A DNA stretch of 64,000 bases from Desulfofustis sp. PB-SRB1 (GTDB taxonomy: Bacteria > Desulfobacterota > Desulfobulbia > Desulfobulbales > Desulfocapsaceae): NCBI GenBank assembly GCA_016722945.1, contig JAEQMT010000059.1:372001-436000 (forward strand). The letters are read 5' to 3'. Under the pieces are notes generated by a model. The model was not told where the DNA came from, searched no databases, and saw only the letters and a program-made list of their open reading frames with translations. Position numbers and translations under genes: made by a program. Positions 55,832 through 64,000 of this stretch are shown here, piece by piece. How positions within the stretch are numbered: position 1 is the first letter of the stretch; each line of letters starts with the position of its first letter.

Positions 55832-57277
55832 ATGATCAGCGGACGACAGGCTCTTTCCTCCATTGATTCAAATATCCAGCAATTAAGAGGGCAGATCGCC
55901 GGGACGGAAGAACAAATTGCCGGTTATGCTGCCCGGAAACTCGAACTGCAGCAGCAGGAAATGGAACAATTCCGGGAGTTGAGTCGCCTGCGGCTTGATG
56001 TCCTTGCCGATAATATGGCCATTGCTTCAGTTTCCGATACAAAGAGAACGGTGAGTGAATTATTGGCCCGTCGGCAGGAGCGTCTTACCTCTGTTCGCCA
56101 TGAGGCGGCGGAGTGTGCAAAGAACCGTCTTGCCCTGGAAGAGCAGCGCGAAATACAGGCGCTTGCCGTAGAACAAACGGCCCGGATCATCGATGAGGCT
56201 GAAGAGAAAACCCAGAACCGGCTGGCGCAGGATCCTCAATACCGGGATCAGCTGTTGATCGTAGAGGAGATCGAACGAACCCTGCACCATGCAAAAAGCA
56301 AGGCAGACCGGTGGGAGGAGGAGCTGGCAACCAAGGGCAGCCCATACCTACATGACCCTTTGTTCATGTATCTCTGGAATCGGGGCTACGGCACTCCCGA
56401 TTACCGGGGGTGGGGGATCATCCGCTGGCTGGACGGCAAAGTTGCGAACCTGATCCGCTATGGCGAGGCCAGGGTCAACTACGGTAAGCTGCGGGAGATT
56501 CCCCTGCGATTGCGGGAACACGCCCAACGCATCGATGAACAGGCAATAAAAGAATATGAGAAGCTCAAGGCACTTGACGATGCAGCCCGTGAGGCGGATG
56601 GAATCGTTCAGCTCGACCAGGAATTTGAGCGTCAGGAAGCTACTCTGGATGAAATCGACGTGCAGATAGAAGAGATCGTTGCAACGCAGCGCAAACAGCA
56701 ACAAACCCTTGCTGTATTCGCGGCCGGCGATGACCAGGATTACCGGGAGGCGATAAACTATCTGGCGTCCGAGCTGCGCCGTGACGACCTTCGGGAGCTG
56801 CGGCGCGAGGCTCTGGACACTCCGTTTCCCGAAGATGACCTGGTGGTCAACCGGCTGCTGGAACTGGAACAGGAGGAAGAGGAGCTGGAGGCGGGGATCG
56901 CCCAATTCAGAAAGGCACTTACCTCCCAGCAGAGCCGGTTACATGAGTTGGAAGGGCTGCGGACGGATTTCAAGCGCAGACGTTACGACAGCGCCGGTAC
57001 CGGGTTTTCGGACACGGCCCTGATTATGGCCACCCTGGGCAATCTTTTCAACGGGATGATGACTAAAGACGCCTTCTGGCGAGTTCTGGAACAGCAGCGA
57101 CGTCAACAGCGGCATCGCGCCAACCCGGATTTTGGTTCCGGCGCCTTTGGTCGAAGAACGAGTTGGGGAAGCACGATGCGGTTTCCCCGGTCTTCAGGCG
57201 GTATATTTAAAGGCGGTGGCGGTGGGTTTCGGGCGCCCTCCCGAGGGGGCGGTTTCAGGACCGGAGGGGGGTTTTAA
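55832..57277 (+). CDS. Coiled-coil protein with glycine-rich tail, third gene of the operon
   Basis: 481 residues from the internal ATG (MISGRQALSSID). Nearly the whole protein is coiled coil (about 10-150 and 230-400), broken by a conserved aromatic block (YLWNRGYGTPDYRGWGIIRWLD, about 178-199). The last 40 residues are Gly/Arg/Phe-rich with repeated GGGF and RGGGF units, a low-complexity tail that might mediate self-association or nucleic-acid contact. No domain is recognised. It lies 22 bases after the DUF6384-like gene and ends eight bases from a convergent gene. Confidence 0.6.
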   Translation: MISGRQALSSIDSNIQQLRGQIAGTEEQIAGYAARKLELQQQEMEQFRELSRLRLDVLADNMAIASVSDTKRTVSELLARRQERLTSVRHEAAECAKNRLALEEQREIQALAVEQTARIIDEAEEKTQNRLAQDPQYRDQLLIVEEIERTLHHAKSKADRWEEELATKGSPYLHDPLFMYLWNRGYGTPDYRGWGIIRWLDGKVANLIRYGEARVNYGKLREIPLRLREHAQRIDEQAIKEYEKLKALDDAAREADGIVQLDQEFERQEATLDEIDVQIEEIVATQRKQQQTLAVFAAGDDQDYREAINYLASELRRDDLRELRREALDTPFPEDDLVVNRLLELEQEEEELEAGIAQFRKALTSQQSRLHELEGLRTDFKRRRYDSAGTGFSDTALIMATLGNLFNGMMTKDAFWRVLEQQRRQQRHRANPDFGSGAFGRRTSWGSTMRFPRSSGGIFKGGGGGFRAPSRGGGFRTGGGF

Positions 57278-57285
57278 CCAAAGCC

Positions 57286-57933
57286 TTACTGTTGTTCATA
57301 CTCGCCCACCGTTTCCACTTTCATGATATAGCCGATGTCGATGATGGCGCTGCCGTCAACCAGAAAAAGATCCGCCGTAGCCCGCTGAGCAGTCAGCCTG
57401 CCGGTAACTGAAACGGGTTTGAACAGGGTGTTGATATCGTAGGTGATGGGTGGATCGACCATTGCCTGAACGATCTGGTTGGGGGGCGGCGGGGGCACAT
57501 GAATGCAGGCGCCCACGTAGGGCACCAGCAAAAACTGAGTAATTTTCCTGCCGGAGAGATCAAGCGGCAGAAGATAGCCCGACAGGGTAACACGCTGACC
57601 GTCCAGATCAAAATTGAGCGCCGATGCGCGCGCCCGGCGTTCGGCAATGATTGCATCAACGTCGATACCCTGGGCGCGCAGTCGCGGCAGGGCTTCGTTT
57701 AACTCCTGGTGAAACTCCAGGGTTTCCGGAGTGACCTCGGCGGGCAGATAGTCGCGCAGATAGATAAACCACTCGACCTCTTCGCGTTCTTCGTCATTCA
57801 TGGCGTCAAGGGGATCCTCGATCCGGGCCGACGGAGGGACGAGATCGTTCCAGGTAAGTGCCAAGGCCGCGTGACCCACCGTTGCACCGGCCAGGATCAT
57901 CACGGCGGCGAATATCCGAGCTACTGTTTTCAT
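57286..57933 (-). CDS. DUF3299 secreted protein (zinc-related operon)
   Basis: About 215 residues with a signal peptide (MKTVARIFAAVMILAGATVG, cleavage after AxA). The mature part matches DUF3299: VTLSGYLLPLDLSGRKITQFLLVPYVGACIHVPPPPPNQIV (about 122-162), with a Cys-Ile-His motif that could bind metal. The start at 57931-57933 is chosen for the signal peptide. It is the last gene of a four-gene unit (DUF2796, ABC ATPase, ABC permease, DUF3299) with the same order as the zinc-responsive PA4063-PA4066 operon of Pseudomonas aeruginosa. Confidence 0.82.
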   Translation of the reverse strand: MKTVARIFAAVMILAGATVGHAALALTWNDLVPPSARIEDPLDAMNDEEREEVEWFIYLRDYLPAEVTPETLEFHQELNEALPRLRAQGIDVDAIIAERRARASALNFDLDGQRVTLSGYLLPLDLSGRKITQFLLVPYVGACIHVPPPPPNQIVQAMVDPPITYDINTLFKPVSVTGRLTAQRATADLFLVDGSAIIDIGYIMKVETVGEYEQQ

Positions 57934-57941
57934 ACATAAAG

Positions 57942-59204
57942 TTAGGTTCGTACGCTTAACCCATCCATCAAGGCCAGCCGATAGATGCGCCACGCCGGGA
58001 TAATCCCCACCAGCAGCCCCGCCAGCCATACCAGCCCGATCAACAGCCATTCAAACGGCGAAACCATGGAAATGCCAAGATAAAGCCCCAACCGGCTTAA
58101 CAGCAGCGGCTGGGCAATGATAAACATAAGATAGAGCAGGGCCACGCCAAGAGCAATGCCCATGGAGGTAACCAGCACCGCCTCGCCGATCATCAACCCG
58201 AAAATATGGATGGGGCGGGCCCCCACCGAGCGCAGGATCGCCATTTCCCGGCGGCGTTCGTTGAGACTGGTGAGCAGTGCCGTAAGCATACCGGAAAGAC
58301 CCACCACCACCACGAAGATCGATACCGCGAACAGTGCTTTTTCGGCCACGCCGATCAGCTCCCACAATTGCTGCAGGGCAACACCCGGTAAAATAGCGGT
58401 GAGCGGCTCGGCCGGATACTGGTTGATAAATCGCTGCACCGTAAACGTGGCGATGGGCGATTTGAGCTTGACCATAAAGGCGGTGATCACCCGTGGCGTC
58501 AGATCCAGCCGCCTGGCCTGATCGGCGGAGATCGATACGCCGGGCAGCGGTGCTCCCCCCCGCCAGTCGATATGGATTGCCTCGATAGCCTCCAGGCTCA
58601 CATAGACAGCGCGATCCACCGGCGTCCCGGTGGGCGCCAGGATACCCGCCACGGTAAACGGTTTGTCCCCGTGTTCGATGAAAGATACCTCCCCCGCTCC
58701 GTGCGCAATGACCAGTGTATCGCCCACTTCATATCCCAGTCTCCGGGCAGTCTCAGCACCGATCACCGCATCGTAGAGATCATCGAATGGATCACCGCGC
58801 TCTATGCTCAGCGGTTGCCTGGCGCCGTAGGTGAAATGGTCAAAAAAAGCGGGTGTGGTACCTACCACTCGATAACCGCGGTGCGAGTCACCCAGCGAGA
58901 TGGGGATCGTCCACTGTACCTCGGGTAACGCTTTGATCTCCTCATAACTCTGCCAGGAGAGGTTGTTGGTTGCATGGCCAATGTGAAATACCGCATAGAG
59001 CAGCAGTTGAATCGGCCCGCTGCGGGCGCCCACGAGAAGGTCGACCCCGGCAATGGTATTGGTGAAGCTATGGTGCGATTCGGTGCGGAAACGCTCCACC
59101 CCGAGCAACAGAGTAAGGCTGAGCGATATGGAAAGAACCGTCAACGTCACCATAATAAACCGGTTGCGCAGGCTTTTCATGGCCAGCATCAGGATCGTTT
59201 TCAT
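57942..59204 (-). CDS. ABC transporter permease, FtsX/MacB type
   Basis: 420 residues from the ATG at 59202-59204. An N-terminal helix (MKTILMLAMKSLRNRFIMVTL) is followed by a large periplasmic domain (about 45-285) and three C-terminal helices, the FtsX/LolC topology. LNERRREMAILRSVGARPIHIFGLMI is the cytosolic coupling helix. It works with the ATPase just upstream (two bases apart). In the homologous Pseudomonas operon this ABC unit is linked to zinc supply; the substrate is not known. Confidence 0.87.
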   Translation of the reverse strand: MKTILMLAMKSLRNRFIMVTLTVLSISLSLTLLLGVERFRTESHHSFTNTIAGVDLLVGARSGPIQLLLYAVFHIGHATNNLSWQSYEEIKALPEVQWTIPISLGDSHRGYRVVGTTPAFFDHFTYGARQPLSIERGDPFDDLYDAVIGAETARRLGYEVGDTLVIAHGAGEVSFIEHGDKPFTVAGILAPTGTPVDRAVYVSLEAIEAIHIDWRGGAPLPGVSISADQARRLDLTPRVITAFMVKLKSPIATFTVQRFINQYPAEPLTAILPGVALQQLWELIGVAEKALFAVSIFVVVVGLSGMLTALLTSLNERRREMAILRSVGARPIHIFGLMIGEAVLVTSMGIALGVALLYLMFIIAQPLLLSRLGLYLGISMVSPFEWLLIGLVWLAGLLVGIIPAWRIYRLALMDGLSVRT

Positions 59205-59206
59205 GG

Positions 59207-59920
59207 CTACTGCTCCGCCGCCAATGTCTCTGCCCGATTGATTTCGGGAAGATTCAGTGTCTTGCCGAAGAGAGCGGCGAGGCTGACCTCGTGGCTGACA
59301 AAGATGAGGGTGGCGCCGGTCCGCGCACACTCGTCGAACAGAAGTTCAATGAAGACGGTGCGGTGTTCGCTGTCAAGCGAGGAGGTAGGCTCATCGCCGA
59401 TCACCAGCTCAGGCGCGCCGATCAGCGCCCGTGCCGCGGCGACCCGCTGTTGCTGGCCGACGCTCAGCTCATTGACGGGTTTGCACAACAATGCGGGATC
59501 GGTGAGTTTCAGATGAGCAAGCAACCGCAGCGCCTCCTGATGCGCGGTCGTACCTTGGTGCCGGATTCTGTTCGCCCGGGCCGGTGAGAAATGGCAGGGG
59601 AGAATGATGTTTTCCACCACGCTGAGGTAGGGAATGAGGTTGAACAGCTGAAAAATATAGCCGATATGGTCGGCCCGGAAACGATCCCGGGCCGAACCGC
59701 CCAAGGTTTCCAGGCGCCGGCCCAGCACCGATAACCGGCCGTGCTGGGGGATAAGAATTCCAGCCAGAAGCCCCAGCAGGGTAGATTTACCGCTGCCGCT
59801 GGGCCCTTTGATGAAAAGATGCTCCTGCCGGTTGACCTGTAATGCGTCGAGGCTGAGCACGGGCTGGGTGCTGCGCGGCCAGGTGAAATGCAGATCGGAG
59901 AGTTCGACCACCCTGCTCAT
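59207..59920 (-). CDS. ABC transporter ATPase, LolD/MacB type
   Basis: 237 residues. Walker A is GPSGSGKST, the signature NELSVGQQQRVAAARALIG is present, Walker B is ELVIGDEPTSSLD, and the H-loop is VSHEVSLA. The LolD-like HIGYIFQLFNLIPYLSV Q-loop is present. It pairs with the FtsX-type permease downstream. It lies 33 bases after the DUF2796 gene. Confidence 0.9.
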   Translation of the reverse strand: MSRVVELSDLHFTWPRSTQPVLSLDALQVNRQEHLFIKGPSGSGKSTLLGLLAGILIPQHGRLSVLGRRLETLGGSARDRFRADHIGYIFQLFNLIPYLSVVENIILPCHFSPARANRIRHQGTTAHQEALRLLAHLKLTDPALLCKPVNELSVGQQQRVAAARALIGAPELVIGDEPTSSLDSEHRTVFIELLFDECARTGATLIFVSHEVSLAALFGKTLNLPEINRAETLAAEQ

Positions 59921-59953
59921 AACGGGTTCTTTGGACTCATCCAGTGTAGCCGG

Positions 59954-60646
59954 TTATGGGAGCGCGACGCGGTAATCGGCAGGTGTCAATCTCTGTGATG
60001 CCTGACCGCTGGTCGTGATCACCTGCACGTCAATTGCCTCAAAACCCCTGAAACGCTCAAAAAGCACCACGTCTATGGAGCTGAGCTTTTCGGGTGAAGC
60101 GCAGACGAAATGGTAGCGCACCATAAATTCGCTGTGGGCGGCATGTTCACCATGATCCTCATCATGATCGTGTTCCTCACCATGGTGGATATCTTCCCCG
60201 TGGTTATGGCCTGCTTCTTCGTGGCTGTCTTTTTCGCCATGATGCTCTCCTTCATGGTGATGGTCTTCATCATGGTAATCGCCCTCACCCATGTCGTGCT
60301 GCACTTCGGCGCTTTTCATTTCGCATTGGGCCGCGGCAGGCAAGGCAATAATGTCCATCGCCGTCTGCAATTGTTCGACTGCCTCGTGAACAGCCTTCTC
60401 TTGCTCATCGGTGCGCGGCGCATGCTCAAAGCCAACGATATTGGCGGCAGGGGTGGTCAGCTCAATGAAGAGTTCATTGTTTTCCTGGGCGATATTAAGA
60501 GCCCCAATGCCGTGCACATGGGCGCCATGCTGTCGGGTGGCGGCGGATGAGTGGGTGGCCGTAAGGAGAATGGCCGTTACTACACACAGTATCGCCATCC
60601 TGAGAATGGAGATTGCGGGTGATTGAAATGATCGTTCATAACTCAT
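59954..60646 (-). CDS. DUF2796 His-rich periplasmic zinc-binding protein
   Basis: About 230 residues from the ATG at 60644-60646, with GGAG seven bases upstream. The signal peptide covers about residues 1-36. The start of the mature part, RQHGAHVHGIGALNIAQENNELFIELTTPAANIVGFEHAP (about 37-76), is the DUF2796 signature. An internal loop (about 115-165) is packed with His, Asp and Glu and should bind zinc loosely. The C-terminal beta part follows. Genes of this family are usually Zur-controlled. A His-rich loop of the same character occurs in ZnuA on the other strand, so both units probably respond to zinc shortage. Confidence 0.87.
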   Translation of the reverse strand: MSYERSFQSPAISILRMAILCVVTAILLTATHSSAATRQHGAHVHGIGALNIAQENNELFIELTTPAANIVGFEHAPRTDEQEKAVHEAVEQLQTAMDIIALPAAAQCEMKSAEVQHDMGEGDYHDEDHHHEGEHHGEKDSHEEAGHNHGEDIHHGEEHDHDEDHGEHAAHSEFMVRYHFVCASPEKLSSIDVVLFERFRGFEAIDVQVITTSGQASQRLTPADYRVALP

Positions 60647-61111
60647 GGTAATTCTCCGTATAATCCTTGTGTACATATTTCACTATGGCCTTTTTGCTCA
60701 ATCTCATTCTTGCTTAATAAAACCTTATTCTCGGGATAGCAGTTCGGCCAGCGGCATCTTGTTCCTCGCGCCTCTATCTTAAAAGAAAATTCTTATGTTC
60801 CAAGGTTCCCTTTATACTTGCCGGTATAGGGATGTTCATGGTCGTAACGGTGGGAAACGGGTGATCATTGAGTAGTAACGCCGTGAAAGTAGCCACGGCG
60901 AGGCAAGAAAGCAACCATGTTGCGTGGGAGTCAGCCACCTCATAGCCGACGCGGCTTTGTATGTGCAGGTACGTTTCACGAATCAAGCAAAAAAGGTTTT
61001 CCCGGAAAAAACTCAAGCCGTAATGACAACCGAAATCAGGCTGTTGACAGCGAGTAGAGGTTGTAGTGCGTCTTGGTAAGATTGTAATATTACGTAAGGA
61101 GAATATAGGAT
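60647..61111. other. Divergent intergenic region between two zinc clusters
   Basis: No gene is supported in these 465 bases. The region should hold the promoter of the DUF2796 operon (left) and of the vapBC-like genes (right). GTAATATTAC at 61085-61094 is a perfect 10-base palindrome just before the antitoxin ribosome-binding site and is AT-rich like Zur sites, but it is too short to assign. TTGACA occurs at 61041-61046 without a clear -10 partner. Confidence 0.4.
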
Positions 61112-61360
61112 ATGGCAATTGCCACGCTTACCACCACGGGCCAGTTGACGGTACCTAAGAAAATCAGAGATTCCCTTAAGCTGCAGAGCGGTGATAAAAT
61201 TGAAATCGTTCTTGCCAAAGGGCATGAGGCTATACTCAGACCTCTCTCAAAACGAGTCGATGAGACCTTTTGCATGCTTCATAGACCCGGACAAAAAGCC
61301 GTGTCGCCGCAAGAAATTGATGATGCGGTAAAAAAAGCCATGAAGGAATCATCTGGATGA
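61112..61360 (+). CDS. AbrB/SpoVT-family antitoxin (VapB-like)
   Basis: 82 residues. The N-terminal swapped-hairpin DNA-binding domain reads ATLTTTGQLTVPKKIRDSLKLQSGDKIEIVL, typical of AbrB-type antitoxins; a C-terminal helix (PQEIDDAVKKAMKESSG) would block the toxin. AAGGAGAATATAGG precedes the ATG. The stop overlaps the following PIN-toxin start (ATGA). It is probably orphaned, because the toxin is broken. Confidence 0.85.
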   Translation: MAIATLTTTGQLTVPKKIRDSLKLQSGDKIEIVLAKGHEAILRPLSKRVDETFCMLHRPGQKAVSPQEIDDAVKKAMKESSG

Positions 61361-61569
61361 AAGGGGTCGATACCACTATCTTCGTCCGCTTCCTTGTGGG
61401 GGATGATGAGCAGCAAGCGGTTAGCCTACAGCAACATATTCCTTGTGCCTCGATCTTGAGCGAAAATTATCATTTTTCAATTTTCCATGTTGCGCTACTG
61501 AGCTGTATGCAATATTGTTGCACCCTTTGGGCAGTCCTGTGTTCCTGGATTGTTTGCGCATTAATTTGA
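61357..61569 (+). pseudogene. Truncated VapC PIN-domain toxin
   Basis: The frame starts MKGVDTTIFVRFLVGDDEQQA, a clear VapC N-terminus with the first catalytic Asp (D5). After about residue 26 similarity stops and the sequence becomes unrelated (CMQYCCTLWAVLC). The remaining acidic residues of the PIN nuclease are absent, so no active toxin can be made. The antitoxin is intact. The break lies about 230 bases before znuA. Confidence 0.75.
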
Positions 61570-61668
61570 TATTGTTTAAGAAATTTTCTATTTACCTGGC
61601 AGGATCAGATGCGTTTCAGTTGCATGATGGTTGCTGCCGAGGAGTCTTTTAGCCTGGAGGAGGAGAAC

Positions 61669-62637
61669 ATGCATCGGTTGATTTGTTTGTTTATTGCTTT
61701 TGTGGTTATTGGTCTTGGTTCCGCCCCTGGAGTTGTGTTGGCCTCGGAAAAACTGCCGGTATTCGTTAGTATCATACCGCAGAAATATTTTGTCCAACAA
61801 ATCGGCAAGGATCTGGTGGATGTTCAGGAAATGGTGCAGCCTGGCGCCAGCCCCGCAACCTATGAGCCCAAACCGCAACAGATGGCCGATCTTTCAAACA
61901 CACGGATCTATTTTACCATCGGCGTCCCCTATGAAGGTGTATGGCTGGAGAAAATCGCCGGGGCCAATCCCGCCATGCGCATAGTTCATACCGATGACGG
62001 CATCGAAAAAATCGCCATGACGGCTCACCACCATCACGATGACGAGGCGGAAGAACATCACGGGGAAGAACACCACGACGGCGCCCATGATAACGGGCTC
62101 GCGGAACACCATGACGAGGCCGCCCACGATGACGACCATCATGAAGAGGGTGGGCGTGATCCACATATCTGGCTGTCGCCGCCACTGGTGAAAGCCCAGG
62201 CCCACACCATCATGACCGCGCTTCAGGAGGCTGACCCGGCCAACCGGCAGATCTATGAGGAAAATTTCAACGAGTTTGCCGTGAAGTTAGATCAGTTGGA
62301 CGCCGATTTGAAGAAGATTTTCGCCGGGAAAACGGGGCTGCAATTCATGGTATTTCATCCGTCGTGGGGATATTTCGCCCACACCTATGGGTTGAAGCAG
62401 GTACCCATTGAGATTGAAGGCAAGGATCCCAAGCCGGCGCAGTTGCAGGAGTTGATCGAACACGCCAGGGAGAGCGGGATCAAGGTGATTTTCGTGCAAC
62501 CGCAGTTTTCCACGAAAAGCGCCGAACTGGTGGCCCGGGAAATCGGCGGCCAGGTAGTTTTTGCCGATCCGTTGGCTGAGGACTGGATGGCCAATCTGCG
62601 GGTGGTGGCTGACAAATTTGAACGTGCGCTGAAATAG
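61669..62637 (+). CDS. znuA: Zinc ABC transporter substrate-binding protein ZnuA
   Basis: About 322 residues from the ATG at 61669, with GGAGGAGGAGAAC just upstream. A signal peptide (MHRLICLFIAFVVIGLG) is followed by PVFVSIIPQKYFVQQIGKDLVDVQEMVQPGASPATYEP. A His/Asp/Glu-rich loop (about 121-162) and DPHIWLSP provide zinc ligands, and FHPSWGYFAHTYGLKQ a further His. It captures zinc in the periplasm and passes it to ZnuBC. The operon is znuA-znuC-znuB. A Zur site is not obvious in the 100 bases upstream. Confidence 0.93.
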   Translation: MHRLICLFIAFVVIGLGSAPGVVLASEKLPVFVSIIPQKYFVQQIGKDLVDVQEMVQPGASPATYEPKPQQMADLSNTRIYFTIGVPYEGVWLEKIAGANPAMRIVHTDDGIEKIAMTAHHHHDDEAEEHHGEEHHDGAHDNGLAEHHDEAAHDDDHHEEGGRDPHIWLSPPLVKAQAHTIMTALQEADPANRQIYEENFNEFAVKLDQLDADLKKIFAGKTGLQFMVFHPSWGYFAHTYGLKQVPIEIEGKDPKPAQLQELIEHARESGIKVIFVQPQFSTKSAELVAREIGGQVVFADPLAEDWMANLRVVADKFERALK

Positions 62638-62652
62638 GCCACCGGTTTCATC

Positions 62653-63432
62653 ATGGCGATTGTCGAGGTAAAGGATCTTGATTTCACCTATGACGGGCAA
62701 GTGGTCCTGCAGGGTGTTGATCTTACCGTCCGGGAATCCGATTTTGTCGCGATTATCGGCCCTAATGGCGGCGGCAAGACCACCCTGCTGAAACTGCTCT
62801 TGGGCTTGTTGACGCCCACCCGGGGGACGATTGAGGTCGATGGTAAATCTCCCCGGCAGGCTTCGCCATGCATCGGCTATGTGCCGCAAAATGTCCACAT
62901 AAACCGCAGCTTTCCAATCACCGCGCTTGATGTGGTGCTGATGGGAGAACGAGATCCCAAAAAGCGAGTAACCCGGCGCACGGCCGCCAGTCGTGAAGCT
63001 GCCCTGAGCGCCCTTGAGCGCATGGATATGGCAGAGCATAGTGACCGGAAAATGGGCACGCTCTCCGGCGGCCAGCGCCAGCGGGTTTTTATCGCTAGGG
63101 CACTGGCCACCAGCCCCAAGCTGCTTGTGCTGGATGAGCCCACCGCCAGCATCGACACCAAGGGGCAGACGGAATTCTACCAGCTGCTCAGCGAGATCAA
63201 CAAGGATATCACGGTACTGGTGGTGAGCCATGATCTGCTGGTGATATCTCGCTATGTGAAATCGGTGGCCTGTGTCAACAAAAGCCTGCACTACCATGAC
63301 CAGGCTGAAATCACCGATGACATGTTGGGCGCCATGTATCGCTGTTCCGTCGAGGAGATCTGTCCCGTCGAACTGGTGGCTCACGGCCTGCCTCACCGGG
63401 TGCTTGCCGAACATAAGGAACAACCGCAATGA
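62653..63432 (+). CDS. znuC: Zinc ABC transporter ATPase ZnuC
   Basis: 259 residues. Walker A is GPNGGGKTT, the signature MGTLSGGQRQRVFIARAL is present, Walker B is KLLVLDEPTASID, and the H-loop is VVSHDLLVIS. CIGYVPQNVHINRSFPITALDVVLMG is typical of Znu/Mnt-type ATPases. A C-terminal tail with CSVEEICPVELVAHGLPH could sense metal. It lies 15 bases after znuA and overlaps znuB by four bases (ATGA). Confidence 0.93.
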   Translation: MAIVEVKDLDFTYDGQVVLQGVDLTVRESDFVAIIGPNGGGKTTLLKLLLGLLTPTRGTIEVDGKSPRQASPCIGYVPQNVHINRSFPITALDVVLMGERDPKKRVTRRTAASREAALSALERMDMAEHSDRKMGTLSGGQRQRVFIARALATSPKLLVLDEPTASIDTKGQTEFYQLLSEINKDITVLVVSHDLLVISRYVKSVACVNKSLHYHDQAEITDDMLGAMYRCSVEEICPVELVAHGLPHRVLAEHKEQPQ

Positions 63433-64000
63433 TTGAGGCGCTGCAATTTGATTTTATGCGCAACGCCCTGCTGGCCGGTCTGCTGGCCAGCGTTATCTGC
63501 GGCATCATGGGCACGCTGGTGGTGGTCAGCCGTATTGTGTTTCTCTCCGGCGGTATCGCCCATGCCGCATATGGTGGTATCGGACTCTCCTCATTTTTTG
63601 GCTGGCCCTATCTGCCGGGAACCATCGGTTTTTCGGTGGGTGCCGCCATGATTATGGCGGCCGTGAGCCATCGCCTGAAACACCGGGCCGACACCATCAT
63701 CGGGGTCATATGGGCGCTCGGTATGGCTATTGGCATCATCCTTGTTGATCTGACGCCGGGCTACAATGTGGATCTGATGAGCTATCTGTTCGGCTCCATT
63801 CTCGCCGTCCCGAGATCAGATCTCTACGTGATGGTGATTGTTGGTGCGATCATGGTTGGTCTGACCACCTACTATTATCAGGATCTGGTGGCCATGTCCT
63901 ATGACGAGGAGTTCGCCCAGATCAGGGGGGTGCCGGTACGAAGACTCTACTTTGGCCTCATCGTTATGCTGGCTGTCGCCGTTGTCCTGGTTATTCAGGT
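63429..64000 (+). CDS. znuB: Zinc ABC transporter permease ZnuB, 3' end outside the window
   Basis: The gene starts at the ATG overlapping the znuC stop and runs off the right edge after about 190 codons. The start MIEALQFDFMRNALLAGLLAS and the following GTLVVVSRIVFLSGGIAHAAYGGIG match the ABC-3 (ZnuB/TroC) permease family. At least four membrane helices are visible. It would form the zinc channel with ZnuA and ZnuC. Confidence 0.92.
   Translation, partial: MIEALQFDFMRNALLAGLLASVICGIMGTLVVVSRIVFLSGGIAHAAYGGIGLSSFFGWPYLPGTIGFSVGAAMIMAAVSHRLKHRADTIIGVIWALGMAIGIILVDLTPGYNVDLMSYLFGSILAVPRSDLYVMVIVGAIMVGLTTYYYQDLVAMSYDEEFAQIRGVPVRRLYFGLIVMLAVAVVLVIQ

Noticed and set aside
62287-63429. 380-codon minus-strand open frame
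   Set aside because: It is antisense to znuA and znuC, both clear genes.

Overview
This 64 kb window of moderately GC-rich DNA most likely comes from a sulfate- or sulfur-metabolising Desulfobacterota (deltaproteobacterial) genome. The pointers are a DsrC with both redox cysteines, a fused siroheme methyltransferase/uroporphyrinogen-III synthase, a bactofilin, and a zinc-finger-like adenylate kinase lid. The taxon is inferred from gene content only.

Layout. 0.6-4.6 kb: an M48 protease with two YbjQ-family proteins, and a KefB-type antiporter. 4.7-9.2 kb: a degraded DUF432-like gene, an amylosucrase and a hypothetical protein. 9.5-28.9 kb: a complete type III-B (Cmr) CRISPR-Cas locus. 28.9-31.4 kb: a small accessory region ending at an initiator tRNA, with remnants of an ATPase and a tyrosine recombinase and a frameshifted Fic gene. 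31.4-46.6 kb: housekeeping genes (thioesterase, apgM, hom, adk, cobA-hemD, a CULT-domain protein, a very large SNF2 helicase, ppiD, dsrC, bactofilin, an M23 peptidase). 47.3-52.3 kb: the branched-chain amino-acid transporter livGJHMF. 52.5-57.3 kb: a class II glutamine amidotransferase and a three-gene envelope-like operon. 57.3-64 kb: two zinc-handling clusters, a DUF2796/ABC/DUF3299 operon on the minus strand and znuACB on the plus strand.

The CRISPR locus is the centrepiece. It reads in one direction: cas6, a Cas_NE0113-family CARF gene, a CARF-adenosine deaminase fusion (Cad1-like), a Nudix hydrolase, cmr1, cas10/cmr2, cmr3, a toxin-antitoxin pair, cmr4, cmr5, cmr6, csx20, a CARF-HEPN RNase (Csx2/Csx1-like), cas1, two tandem cas2 genes, a leader, and an array of 25 repeats. 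Cas10 keeps its GGDD cyclase motif, so the locus should make cyclic oligoadenylate. That signal could feed a deaminase and an RNase and be limited by one or two ring-nuclease-type proteins. The deaminase stop codon overlaps the Nudix start codon, so the two are probably made together; a two-step purine-nucleotide pathway (ATP to ITP, then pyrophosphohydrolysis) is the most interesting hypothesis. A 12-bp palindromic sequence (TGCAACATTGCA) occurs ahead of each of the three likely transcription units of the locus and may be a shared operator.

Quality note. adk, apgM (twice), cobA-hemD, the Fic gene and probably the DUF432-like gene carry single-base frameshifts, several in short G or C runs. 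CRISPR repeat 2 lacks one C and one G. Because adk is essential, at least some of these are more likely consensus errors than mutations.
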